Shown: in pieces, positions 1-8,262 of the stretch
Layout: each line of letters opens with the position of its first letter
Numbering within the stretch: position 1 is the first letter of the stretch
Source of the DNA: CAIQJJ01 sp049325275
GTDB lineage: Bacteria; Chloroflexota; Anaerolineae; Anaerolineales; UBA4823
Direction: 5' to 3'
Assembly: GCA_049325275.1 (NCBI GenBank)
Contig: JBMOLU010000029.1
Coordinates: 1-64,000, forward strand
DNA length: 64,000 nt
Translations under genes and position numbers: made by a program
The notes under the pieces: generated by a model
What the model was told of the DNA's origin: nothing
The model's database searches: none
What the model saw: the letters and a program-made list of their open reading frames with translations, nothing else

Positions 1-67
1 ATTCTGCCATGCCACTCATGATATCTTCTGTCATCTGCCGCCACTTTGGATCTTCCTTGTCTAGCAT
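1..67 (-). CDS. Partial CDS, N-terminus only, unknown product
   Basis: An open frame begins at ATG 67 on the minus strand and runs off the left window edge, giving 22 visible residues starting MLDKEDPKWRQMTED. A strong AAGGAGG ribosome binding site lies five bases upstream of the ATG, which is why I take it as a real start. The acidic, Trp-containing start faintly resembles the N-terminus of some Chloroflexota transposase-like proteins, but this is too short to assign. It follows the MocA-like gene by 68 bases in the same direction. Confidence 0.5.
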   Translation of the reverse strand, partial: MLDKEDPKWRQMTEDIMSGMAE

Positions 68-135
68 TTCATCCTCCTTGTTCCCCATCTATCTTACACC
101 CCTTTGCAAAATTTTGAACCACACCCGTTATCCGC

Positions 136-726
136 TTATCCGCTGCGCGCATAGTCTTCCGGCGTATCCAGGTCCTGTAAAACGCTGTCGGTGGCCACAC
201 TTACGTACCGAATGTGGACCGCCTGGGCGGCGAGGAAATGGCGTAACGTAGCGCCAGGTGGAAGCGCCCGCAGCGCATCCCACAGCGAGCGATGGAGCAA
301 CCAGGGATGCCCACGCCGGAAACGGTAACTGGGGACGACCAGCGTGCTCGAAGTTTGCCGATAGACGTCGAGGATCGCCCGTACCACATCCACCTGCATC
401 TGCGGTTGATCGCCCAGTACCACCAGGGCCGCTGCGGCCAGGCTTGAAACCGCCGTTAAGCCAACCTGCAACGATACGGCCATTGCGTCTTCAGCATAGC
501 GGGCGTTGAAGACCACCTGCGCCGGCGAACCGGACAAGGCGTGAAGCAGCGCCTGGCGCGTTTCCCCGCTGACGACAACGATTTCATCAACGCCGGCCTC
601 GTTAAGCGTCTCGACGACCTGGCCGATAACGGTTGTCTTTCGCCAGGGCAGCAAGAGCTTGGGGCTTTTCATGCGCGTCGAAAGCCCTGCTGCCAGCACG
701 ACCGCGGCGACTTGTTCATGAACCAA
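136..726 (-). CDS. MocA-like molybdenum cofactor nucleotidyltransferase
   Basis: A 196-residue protein with the NTP-transferase signature VVLAAGLSTRMKSPKLLLPW near its N-terminus, then the LGDQPQ motif and the C-terminal DLDTPEDY motif. MocA/MobA-type enzymes transfer CMP or GMP to molybdopterin cofactor in the cytoplasm. The chosen start is TTG 726, which overlaps the end of the upstream YqeC-MocA gene by 11 bases and puts the nucleotide-binding motif at the N-terminus; the longer upstream frame is only antisense-like extension into that gene. It is the second MocA domain in this operon, so the pair may act on different cofactor forms. The specific nucleotide used cannot be read from the sequence. 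Confidence 0.8.
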   Translation of the reverse strand: MVHEQVAAVVLAAGLSTRMKSPKLLLPWRKTTVIGQVVETLNEAGVDEIVVVSGETRQALLHALSGSPAQVVFNARYAEDAMAVSLQVGLTAVSSLAAAALVVLGDQPQMQVDVVRAILDVYRQTSSTLVVPSYRFRRGHPWLLHRSLWDALRALPPGATLRHFLAAQAVHIRYVSVATDSVLQDLDTPEDYARSG

Positions 727-2050
727 TGAGTTTCCGGTAGTCATCGGGCGTGTCCACATCCAACAGAAGCTGCGGGTCATGCCACGGGAGCCACTCGATC
801 CGGTAGCATGAAAACAGTGCCCGCCCGCCGACATCCCCTCGCAAGGCAAGCAACGCAGGGAACGTGCTGCGGTCGAACAACACGGGGTTTCCACGCCGGC
901 CATCCGCCAGCGGGGCAACGATCGGTGCCAGCGTATTCGCATGCCGCTCGCATAGCGCGCGCAGCAGCACTGCCGTCACGTATGGCTGATCGGCCAACAA
1001 AAAGATAGCGCTGCCCGGCAGGCGGGCCGCTTTCACCGCCGTACGTAGCCCGGCGCGGATCGAGGCAGCCTGCCCTTCGGCCCAATCCGGGCAGTGTACG
1101 ATGGTCACATCCAGGCCCGCAACAGCCGCCCGGACGCTATCTGCATGAGCGCCGGTAACCACAACGGCCGGCGAAAGGCCCGCATCGATGGCTGTCCGGG
1201 CTGCACGGCGCACGAGGGGTTCGCCGCGCCAATCGAGCAGTTGCTTGGGCTCGCCATAGCGTGTGGCTGCACCGGCAGCCAGCACGACCCCGGCTGTGGA
1301 TTCAAAACACGCCTGCAAGCGATCCGGTTGGGCGGCTGCGATCAGCGTTGCGTCAAAGCTGGCCGATAGTTTCCCGGCGATCCAACCGGCAGCCGCCTGC
1401 CGATCGGAAGACTGTGCCTGTGTGAGCAGGCACACCCGGTGTGCTCCGGGCGGAATCGCTTTCAGGCCGCCTTGTGGGTGACTCAACAGGCGGGCAACCG
1501 ATTCTGGCGTGATCGGCTGCCCGGCTTGCAGTTTCGCCAGGGCAGCAAAGCGCTCCGGGCGGTGTACGCAATCGGGCGCCAGGGGCTGGCCCAAGGCAGA
1601 CAGCCCGGCCACCAGCACAACAACGCCCACAAACGCCGGAATGGCGGGTTCGTATTCGGCAGGGGCCTTGAGCGGACGCTGGCGGGCACCATCTGCCTCG
1701 ATCAGCAGGGGAATCTGGCATGCTAAAGCCAGGCGGCGCAAGGCATCTAGGGATTCGACGTCGACTCCGGCCAGGCGTTTCCCGGCCGTGGCCGGACCGG
1801 TGACGAGTACAACCCCCGCCGGCGAGGGCTGCACCAGTGTACTGATATCACGATCGGGTTCAAGAACGAGGTGCCGATCCGCCAGCGCAGCCTGCCAGTT
1901 GCCGAGATGGGTTGTGGTCGTGACGAACGCCTGCCCGCACTGGCGCGCCAATGCAAAGACTGCGGACGTCTTGCCTCCTGCACCGGCAAAAGCAATGCTT
2001 GTGGCACCCTGTGTGCTTAAACGCAAAGCAGCGGAGAACTTTATTTCCAC
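716..2050 (-). CDS. YqeC-MocA fusion, selenium-dependent Mo hydroxylase maturation
   Basis: A 444-residue two-domain protein. Residues 1 to about 245 match the YqeC family: an early P-loop-like FAGAGGKTS, TTTTHLG, and a central LIEADGARQRPLKAP motif. Residues from about 250 to the end form a MocA-like nucleotidyltransferase with VVLAAGAATRYGEPKQLL, LLADQPY and a final DVDTPDDY. YqeC is known only by association with selenium-dependent molybdenum hydroxylases; MocA is a cytidylyltransferase for the molybdenum cofactor. The two are separate genes in many bacteria, so the fusion supports a shared step. The start at 2050 overlaps the end of yqeB by ten bases, indicating translational coupling. 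Confidence 0.85.
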   Translation of the reverse strand: MEIKFSAALRLSTQGATSIAFAGAGGKTSAVFALARQCGQAFVTTTTHLGNWQAALADRHLVLEPDRDISTLVQPSPAGVVLVTGPATAGKRLAGVDVESLDALRRLALACQIPLLIEADGARQRPLKAPAEYEPAIPAFVGVVVLVAGLSALGQPLAPDCVHRPERFAALAKLQAGQPITPESVARLLSHPQGGLKAIPPGAHRVCLLTQAQSSDRQAAAGWIAGKLSASFDATLIAAAQPDRLQACFESTAGVVLAAGAATRYGEPKQLLDWRGEPLVRRAARTAIDAGLSPAVVVTGAHADSVRAAVAGLDVTIVHCPDWAEGQAASIRAGLRTAVKAARLPGSAIFLLADQPYVTAVLLRALCERHANTLAPIVAPLADGRRGNPVLFDRSTFPALLALRGDVGGRALFSCYRIEWLPWHDPQLLLDVDTPDDYRKLIGS

Positions 2051-2853
2051 AACAGCGGCCGCAAGTTTGGGCGTGAAAGGATAGCTTCCAACACGGCTCC
2101 CCCTACCGCCAAAGCTTTGTCCGAAACGAATTGCACCAGGGCCGGATCGCAGCGTGGGTCGAGGTCACCGATCTTCAAGCCCGCCGTCACTTGTAAGCCC
2201 GGGTAGAGCAGGCCGCGCAGCAAGCCATCGAATGGAGCCGGCACCACCTCGCCATCGACAGAAGCCACCGGTTGCCCGGCCGACAGCACATCACCAATCT
2301 GTGCGTACGCATCGAGGGTTCCATCTGCTGGCGCACGCAGCACGCGTTCGGACTGGTAGGGGCCGACCGTATCTGGCAGGCCGCTGTCGGGGTTGGGCTT
2401 TCCTTGCCAGTAAACACGTCCGAGAGTGGGGCCGCGCTGCGTTTCGATGACTGCCGAGCAATTGACGCCGGCTTCAAAGCCCGGCCCCAGACCCACGATC
2501 AGCATTCCCGGTTTGCCAAGCAAAACAGCCGTTGCCTTCCGCATACGGGCGTCGATAACGACCGTCGGATGAAGCGCATCGATCGAGACTGCGTCAGGGT
2601 CAACCAACACCGGAATGGCGCCCTTGCTGATCGTCATCAAAATACCCAGTTTGTCGGTCGGGACATTGATCCGCCGGGCCGTAACCCCTTCCACCGTCAC
2701 TTCACCGGTATAGACCGCTTCTGCAAAGGAGACGGAACGCCGTACCGCCAGGGGCTGTGCCAGCTCCGTGATCACAACGTGCAGCCCGGCCCGGTAAAGC
2801 CGTAAAGCCACCCCGCTGGCCAGGTCGCCGCCGCCAAGAATGATGGTAAGCAT
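2041..2853 (-). CDS. yqeB: YqeB, selenium-dependent Mo hydroxylase system protein
   Basis: A 270-residue protein starting MLTIILGGGDLASGVALRL, a Rossmann-type GGGDLAS motif typical of the YqeB (EF2563) family, followed by an FAEAVYTGEVTVEG segment and VIDARMRK. The family is found with YqeC, MocA and selenium-dependent xanthine dehydrogenase-like hydroxylases and is thought to help make their labile-selenium cofactor. It is the first gene of the operon yqeB, yqeC-mocA, mocA-like. The ATG at 2853 has no ribosome binding site but lies six bases after a -10 box, so the message may be leaderless. The hydroxylase itself is not in this window. Confidence 0.85.
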   Translation of the reverse strand: MLTIILGGGDLASGVALRLYRAGLHVVITELAQPLAVRRSVSFAEAVYTGEVTVEGVTARRINVPTDKLGILMTISKGAIPVLVDPDAVSIDALHPTVVIDARMRKATAVLLGKPGMLIVGLGPGFEAGVNCSAVIETQRGPTLGRVYWQGKPNPDSGLPDTVGPYQSERVLRAPADGTLDAYAQIGDVLSAGQPVASVDGEVVPAPFDGLLRGLLYPGLQVTAGLKIGDLDPRCDPALVQFVSDKALAVGGAVLEAILSRPNLRPLLWK

Positions 2854-2859
2854 GAGGCT

Positions 2860-2868
2860 ATTCTAGCA
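2860..2868 (-). promoter_or_regulatory. Extended -10 promoter for yqeB, probably leaderless
   Basis: Reading the minus strand, TGCTAGAAT gives an extended -10 element (TGC plus TAGAAT). Only six bases separate it from the yqeB ATG at 2853, so transcription would start at or next to the A of ATG. No good -35 element is visible. The element is seen directly; the leaderless reading is inference. Confidence 0.5.
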
Positions 2869-2879
2869 CGAATCGACGC

Positions 2880-3815
2880 TCAATTGCTCTGGTAAGCGGC
2901 GTCACGCTGGCTGCGGCGGGCGAGTTCACTGGTGTAACGGCGGCCTAAAGTCCCGGCGTGCGCTTTGATCCAATCGGTCAGGCGGGTTGTCCCTACCGGC
3001 GGTGACGGTGTGTAAAGCAAACCGGCCATCAGGCCCTCGATTTCTTCCCGCGTAATCATCACATCTCCTACCCAGGCCCCAATGAACCTGCCGGCCATAT
3101 AGCCAAACCATGGAGGTACCTGCACAATGGGCCGCCGCACGCCGATCAAGTGGGCGATAGTTGCCACCAAGGTGGAATAAGAAAACGTCTCAGGCCCAAT
3201 TGCATCGACGATGACATTTTCCGTGCTTGCGCCATAGGCCACGGCCAGGCCGGCCAGATCATCGACATATATTGGCTGAAGGCGGTACTGCCCGTTTCCA
3301 AAAACGCCAAAAACGGGTAAGTGACGCAGCGCCCAGGCGATATTGTTGATCAGAATATCCTCTTTACCGAACAAGACTGTCGGGCGCAAGATGGCATACG
3401 AAATTCCCGACTCAATCAGCGCCTGCTCAAGCCTTGCCTTGCCCGAAAAATATTCCAGCGGTGAATCGAGCGATGGATTGGTGATGCTGACGTGGACGAT
3501 TCGCTGCACGCCGGCCTGCCGGGCAGCCTGGAACAAGGTCAGGGTATTCTGTACGGCATCGGCATGGGTAAAACGTTGGTGATTGAAACGCACCCAATAT
3601 GTGTTATAGAGGACCTCCACACCTTCCAGCGAACGTGCCAGGGCATCCGGCCGATCGAAGTTATAGGGAAGCGTTTCGAGCGGAATATCAAAATCGTTGG
3701 CGCGCTGGGGCGAATTCGTAAGCGTGACCGGTGAATGGTTTTGCGCCAGCAATCTGCGCGCAATGTATTTCCCCGAATAGCCAAAAGCGCCGGTGACGGC
3801 GTGAGTGTTTTTCAT
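2880..3815 (-). CDS. NmrA-like NAD(P)-binding protein
   Basis: A 311-residue atypical short-chain dehydrogenase. It starts MKNTHAVTGAFGYSGKYIARRLL, with the TGAFGYSG dinucleotide-binding loop, and contains YFSGKARLEQALIESG followed by YAILRPTVLFG, typical of the NmrA/NDUFA9-like group that acts on or senses NAD(P)H. The usual YxxxK pair is weakly represented by YFSGK. I chose ATG 3815 because a GGAG site lies just upstream; a start at 3845 is possible but has no site. It sits alone between the yqeB operon and fmdB. The substrate is unknown. Confidence 0.75.
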   Translation of the reverse strand: MKNTHAVTGAFGYSGKYIARRLLAQNHSPVTLTNSPQRANDFDIPLETLPYNFDRPDALARSLEGVEVLYNTYWVRFNHQRFTHADAVQNTLTLFQAARQAGVQRIVHVSITNPSLDSPLEYFSGKARLEQALIESGISYAILRPTVLFGKEDILINNIAWALRHLPVFGVFGNGQYRLQPIYVDDLAGLAVAYGASTENVIVDAIGPETFSYSTLVATIAHLIGVRRPIVQVPPWFGYMAGRFIGAWVGDVMITREEIEGLMAGLLYTPSPPVGTTRLTDWIKAHAGTLGRRYTSELARRSQRDAAYQSN

Positions 3816-3843
3816 TCTGGTTTCTCCATCCAGGTTAACGAAC

Positions 3844-3872
3844 AAACCCCGGGAGGATTACTCCCAGGGTTT
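3844..3872 (-). terminator. Hairpin between fmdB and the NmrA-like gene
   Basis: Twelve-base arms (AAACCCTGGGAG and CTCCCGGGGTTT on the minus strand, one G-T pair) enclose a five-base loop. It lies 30 bases after the fmdB stop. The run of T after the stem is short, so termination strength is uncertain. Confidence 0.5.
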
Positions 3873-3902
3873 AGCAGATTGATGCGTTCATCTCTGATGG
3901 CA

Positions 3903-4208
3903 CTAGCTCGAAACAGGAGCTGTTGTCTTGCTCTCGGTGGCTTTGGCCTCGGTTTTGGTTTCTGGCTTGGCCTCTGTAGACTTCTCTTCAGAAGGTTTCG
4001 TCCCCGAGGTAAACTTTTGCCCCGATGGCGATTTATGATCGGTCGCGTAAAAGCCGCGCCCTTTGAAGACGATGCCCACAGGCGTATACACCTTACGCAA
4101 GGACTTTTTACTGCACTCGGGGCAACGGGTAAGGGGTTGATCGGAGAATTTCTGCTGCCGCTCGAACTGCACGCCACAATTCTCACATCGGTACGTATAA
4201 ACTGGCAT
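3903..4208 (-). CDS. FmdB-family zinc ribbon protein
   Basis: A 101-residue protein starting MPVYTYRCENCGVQFE, with a second CPEC motif about 20 residues on: a classic CxxC...CxxC zinc ribbon of the FmdB/CxxC_CxxC_SSSS family. Residues 40-55 contain GIVFKGRGFYATDH, also typical of the family. The C-terminal third is a low-complexity Glu/Lys/Thr tail (KPSEEKSTEAKPETKTEAK) that is longer than usual. The family is often named a regulator but its function is not firmly known. An AGGTG-like site precedes the ATG and a near-consensus promoter lies about 30 bases upstream, so the gene is probably transcribed alone. Confidence 0.85.
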   Translation of the reverse strand: MPVYTYRCENCGVQFERQQKFSDQPLTRCPECSKKSLRKVYTPVGIVFKGRGFYATDHKSPSGQKFTSGTKPSEEKSTEAKPETKTEAKATESKTTAPVSS

Positions 4209-4241
4209 AAAGCACCTCCATAACTTTCAAAAACCGAATGC

Positions 4242-4270
4242 ATTATAGCGCGCCTGATCGTGAATTGCAA
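4242..4270 (-). promoter_or_regulatory. Sigma-70 type promoter of fmdB
   Basis: On the minus strand TTGCAA (4270-4265), a 17-base spacer, and TATAAT (4247-4242). The same TTGCAA-17-TATAAT arrangement occurs upstream of flp. It lies 34 bases before the fmdB ATG. Confidence 0.75.
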
Positions 4271-4466
4271 GGCACCCGAAAAAACTCTTACAAAACTCTT
4301 ATCCATGATAACTTCTCAAGGGTCTTCCGGGTTTAGCGTGAAGAATTCCCGCATTTGGGGGTTGTGTACCCTGACTGTCGTCTAACTGGTGTTGTGTGCT
4401 GCACACACCTGCCGAGGATGGCCGAAACCCCAAATGGAACCCCTTTCCCGGCGAAGCCCATCTGGC

Positions 4467-7400
4467 TTACAATGCTGGCAGCAGGAAGGTGAAGTCGCTG
4501 CCTCCTCCAGCCCGCGGGGATACCCAAATGCGCCCGCCATGTGCCTCGACGGCCAGCCGGCAAAAAGTCAGTCCCAGGCCGGAACCACGCCGCCGACCTT
4601 TCTGGCCCGGGATTTGGGTAAAGCGGTCAAAAACTTTCTCACGATACTCTTCCGGAATGCCAGGCCCGGTATCGCACACGTGAATGGCGACAAACTCAGG
4701 TGAGTGCTGTTCGACAGAAACGAGCACTTGCCCGCCTGCCGGGGTAAACTTAAGGGCGTTGTCGAGCAGGTTGGTCAGGACGCGCGTAATCTTGCCCTGG
4801 TCGGCGCGCACCTTTGACGAATGGGGAGCCAGTTCGTGTCGCAAAATGACGCCCATCTCATTGGCCTGGGGCATAAAATCGCCCAGAATACCCGTTACCA
4901 GGACGGCAGGCTCAAACTCCGTCATGTAAAGCTCCATGCGGCCCGCCTTGAGCTTGGCGATATCCAGTAACGATTCGATCAGGCTCAAAACACGGTTGGC
5001 GCTGTTATAGGCTACACGCAAAGCCTGCGCAACCAGTTCATCCTTTTTCTGTTCTTCCATGAGCGTGTTTTCGAGAATATCGACTGCACTCAGTACGGCA
5101 CTCACCGGCGAACGCAGATCGTGTACCAATGTCTCGGTGATCAACTCGCGAGCCTGTGTCACTTGCGTTTCTTCGGTGATGTCCCGCAGCACCATCATCC
5201 AACCGATCGGGTTCCCTTCTTGGGCCAGGACCGGTTGGACCAGGCGTTCGATGATCCTTTCAGGTTTCGGTTCAGAAATGTGAAAAACGGACTTGGAAAC
5301 CGCCAGTGGGTGCCCTTGCTCGATGCTCTTCGCCAAGGACTCGACTTCATAAGGCGTGTACCCCAACATGCGCAGAGATGTGACCGGCAATGCGGCGACA
5401 AAAGTGCCGATCAGCGCAGCGCGCTCCAGGCCCATCAAGTTTTGAATGGCTTGATTGACGAGCAATACCCGGCCCGAACGATCGAACATCATCAATCCAT
5501 CACTGACCGAATTGAGCACAGCGGCCAACTGGTCGCGCCCGTGCATCACCCGTTGCAAGAGCAGGCTGTTCTGTAAGGAAATGGCAATTTGCGAGGCAAT
5601 CCCATGCAAGAGCTGTAAATCTTCCTCTTGGGGGCCTGGCTCTGCAACACAAATCACCAGCATCCCCAAACGCTGGCGTTTGACGACCAACGGGAAGATC
5701 AACATCTGCCGTTCTGCACAAGATGCCAACAGAATGGGGACGCTTTGCTTGCCTGGCGTCACCCGGATCCATGCGGTATTAGACAGCGCCGTACGGACAG
5801 CAACCAGCTCAATCTCAGGGATGAAAGCCGGCAAAGAGAATTCCACCAAATCGCTAGTGACTTTCACTTCATAGACCGCACGGCCTTCGTCCCATAAATA
5901 AGCGCCAACCACCGCCCCCGGCAAGGCACCTTCCATCGCTTGAACGGCAGCGTGCATTACCCCATCCAACTCCGGCGAAGCAACCAGACGCGCCCCCACC
6001 TGATAGAGTGTGGTCTGCTCACGCAGCCGGCGCTGAATTTCAACGTATAACTCGGCGTTCACAACCGCAATGGCCGCCTGCGTGGCCAGTTGCGCAATAA
6101 ACGTTTGATCGTTTTCAGAGTAGGCGTCTGCGTGGTCGCTTTCCAGGGTAATGACACCAAGCACGCGTTCTTCATGAATGATAGGAATACTCAACTGAGA
6201 GCGCGCCTCACCATCGGTGAGATCGACGTGGTTCTTTACGTCACTGGTATTCCCAACGCGGACGGGTTTGCGGGTAAGGAGTGCCTGCCCTGAAAGCGTC
6301 TTTTCGACCGGATAGTGGGTTTGAATCTGGCGGTATCCACGTGAGGCTTTTACCTCGAGCGTGTTGGTAAAGGGATCATACAGGGTCAAATCACCCCAGG
6401 GGGAATTCGTGAAACGCAGCGCATAATCCAGGATCATTTCAAACAGGCGGGGCGAGTTGATCGCTGCACCCAGTTCACGTCCCACGTTTTCGAGAATTGC
6501 AAGTTGATCGGCGCGGCGCGCCAGGGCTTTATCGGCAACGGCGTAGATGCGTGCATTCGAAGCGGCCAAGGCAGCCTGGTAAGCCAGGGCCTGTACCAGA
6601 TCGATCTCTTCAGGCGCAAAAGCGTGCGGAACATCGTAATAGACGGCTAGAATGCCGATACGCCCGTCGGGTGTAGCCAACGGGAAATCGGCCAGCGCAT
6701 GAATTCCTTCTGCAAAGAGCAAATCAAGGTATTCAACAGGCAACGTCGACTGGCTTATGTTGGAAATAACAACCGGCTGATCGCTGTAGACGTAGCGGAT
6801 ACGATTTTCCTGAATCGCCGTAGAAGTGTTGTTCTTCTCCACAAAACTTGCGGAAATGTTTTCACCATGCGCCAGCCAGCAGCGGCCTTGCTCTTGATCG
6901 AGAAGATAAACGGCACTATGCTGCCCACCAACCAGCTCGATCACGGCAATGCATACCTGAGCTAACACTTCCTGCGTGTCCAAGCTGGCCGTAATCAAAG
7001 CCATGATGCGGTTGAGCGCTTCCAACTGTGAAGCCCTGCGCTGCGCCTGCTCGTACAAAAGTGCATTTTCAATAGCGACGCTAACCTGCCCGGAAAGGAT
7101 GTTCAGCAGTTCGAGATCCGAGTGCGTAAACTGTGCACTGGATGTAGAGGTACCAAACACGGCCAGGCAACCAATCGTCCGCTCTGATGTGATCAGCGGC
7201 ACCCCGGCCCAGGCTTCCGTACGTTCGCTGCTGGCCGGCAAACCCGCCTGGGCCAAAGCATCGTGGTTGCGTGGCGTAATCAGGATCGGTACGCCTTCTT
7301 GAATCACACGATCGGTCAGCCGCTCAGGCTCAAGAGAACGCGGCGACCAGTGGCAGCGCTCACCGGACTTAACCGCCAGGGGATACTTCAACAGACCGTC

Positions 7401-8255
7401 TTTCGCGTCGTACAAGGCCACGTAGAAATTGCCTACCTGTAGGATTTGCGTAACCTGTTGGTGAATGACCGACAACAACGCTTCGAGTTCGAGCGTCGAA
7501 CGCAGCACACGGCTGATGTTTTCAATGGTAGATAGCTCCTGCACGCGCCGTTCGAGCTTGAAGCGTGTCACATTCATTCCATAAAACAATCCCCCCAGCG
7601 CCAATGGTACGCCACCCAGTAAAATCAAGACCCCCCACTGTGCGGTGAAATAGGTCATGGGAGCGATCCACACAAACGGCAGGGGGATCGCTTCTACCAG
7701 GAACAACTCTAACATCGCACGCCGGCGCTCAGCGCTTTTCAAATCCGCCGCGAAAATGAAGCCCAGATAAATCGCAAATTGAATCAACGAAAACAACAGC
7801 AGAGGCTTCAACACGGCCGGCCACAAAGGGCTGAAGCCGTCATAGCCTGTCCACCCCGTAATCGAGAAGCCAAGCACCAAAGGAATTACCTGCGCACCAA
7901 ACACAAAACCGGCATCCAGATAGTGGTTTGGACGCGGCAGCAAAGGCTGGGCAAAGAAACGCCACGCCAGGCGGCGCGACAGGTAACCGAATAAAACGCC
8001 GGCTGCAACCGTCCAGGCAACCACCGTTGGGCCAAACAATAAACCACCGCTCAACGCCAGCACGTGGATGAGCGATAGCTCCACAACGCCGACGCTGACC
8101 GGCCACATGGCCATCCAGGGCACAAAAATCACCAGGACCAGGCCCTCCCAACGGTCGATCGGGTAGCGCAGCGTCGAAAACAGCAAAAGAGCGCCCCCCA
8201 TCAAGGCTATCGAGAACCGATATAAAACGGAAGCGGAAAAACTCTTCGGCTTCAA
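4467..8255 (-). CDS. Large membrane GAF/PAS sensor histidine kinase
   Basis: A 1262-residue protein. Residues 1 to about 230 hold seven or so hydrophobic segments resembling an integral membrane sensor. Then come about four GAF-like domains (roughly 255-400, 415-565, 590-745, 755-900), a PAS domain (roughly 910-1030), a dimerisation helix with the phospho-acceptor in LVHDLRSPVSAVL (His1045), and a C-terminal ATPase with NLLDNALKF, DTGPGIP and GSGLGLTF boxes. It would autophosphorylate at the membrane in response to several small ligands or redox signals. The start is TTG 8255, seven bases after the TPR gene stop; a stop codon sits just before it, so no earlier start is possible. No partner regulator is adjacent. 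Confidence 0.88.
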   Translation of the reverse strand: MKPKSFSASVLYRFSIALMGGALLLFSTLRYPIDRWEGLVLVIFVPWMAMWPVSVGVVELSLIHVLALSGGLLFGPTVVAWTVAAGVLFGYLSRRLAWRFFAQPLLPRPNHYLDAGFVFGAQVIPLVLGFSITGWTGYDGFSPLWPAVLKPLLLFSLIQFAIYLGFIFAADLKSAERRRAMLELFLVEAIPLPFVWIAPMTYFTAQWGVLILLGGVPLALGGLFYGMNVTRFKLERRVQELSTIENISRVLRSTLELEALLSVIHQQVTQILQVGNFYVALYDAKDGLLKYPLAVKSGERCHWSPRSLEPERLTDRVIQEGVPILITPRNHDALAQAGLPASSERTEAWAGVPLITSERTIGCLAVFGTSTSSAQFTHSDLELLNILSGQVSVAIENALLYEQAQRRASQLEALNRIMALITASLDTQEVLAQVCIAVIELVGGQHSAVYLLDQEQGRCWLAHGENISASFVEKNNTSTAIQENRIRYVYSDQPVVISNISQSTLPVEYLDLLFAEGIHALADFPLATPDGRIGILAVYYDVPHAFAPEEIDLVQALAYQAALAASNARIYAVADKALARRADQLAILENVGRELGAAINSPRLFEMILDYALRFTNSPWGDLTLYDPFTNTLEVKASRGYRQIQTHYPVEKTLSGQALLTRKPVRVGNTSDVKNHVDLTDGEARSQLSIPIIHEERVLGVITLESDHADAYSENDQTFIAQLATQAAIAVVNAELYVEIQRRLREQTTLYQVGARLVASPELDGVMHAAVQAMEGALPGAVVGAYLWDEGRAVYEVKVTSDLVEFSLPAFIPEIELVAVRTALSNTAWIRVTPGKQSVPILLASCAERQMLIFPLVVKRQRLGMLVICVAEPGPQEEDLQLLHGIASQIAISLQNSLLLQRVMHGRDQLAAVLNSVSDGLMMFDRSGRVLLVNQAIQNLMGLERAALIGTFVAALPVTSLRMLGYTPYEVESLAKSIEQGHPLAVSKSVFHISEPKPERIIERLVQPVLAQEGNPIGWMMVLRDITEETQVTQARELITETLVHDLRSPVSAVLSAVDILENTLMEEQKKDELVAQALRVAYNSANRVLSLIESLLDIAKLKAGRMELYMTEFEPAVLVTGILGDFMPQANEMGVILRHELAPHSSKVRADQGKITRVLTNLLDNALKFTPAGGQVLVSVEQHSPEFVAIHVCDTGPGIPEEYREKVFDRFTQIPGQKGRRRGSGLGLTFCRLAVEAHGGRIWVSPRAGGGSDFTFLLPAL

Positions 8256-8262
8256 AGCTCAC

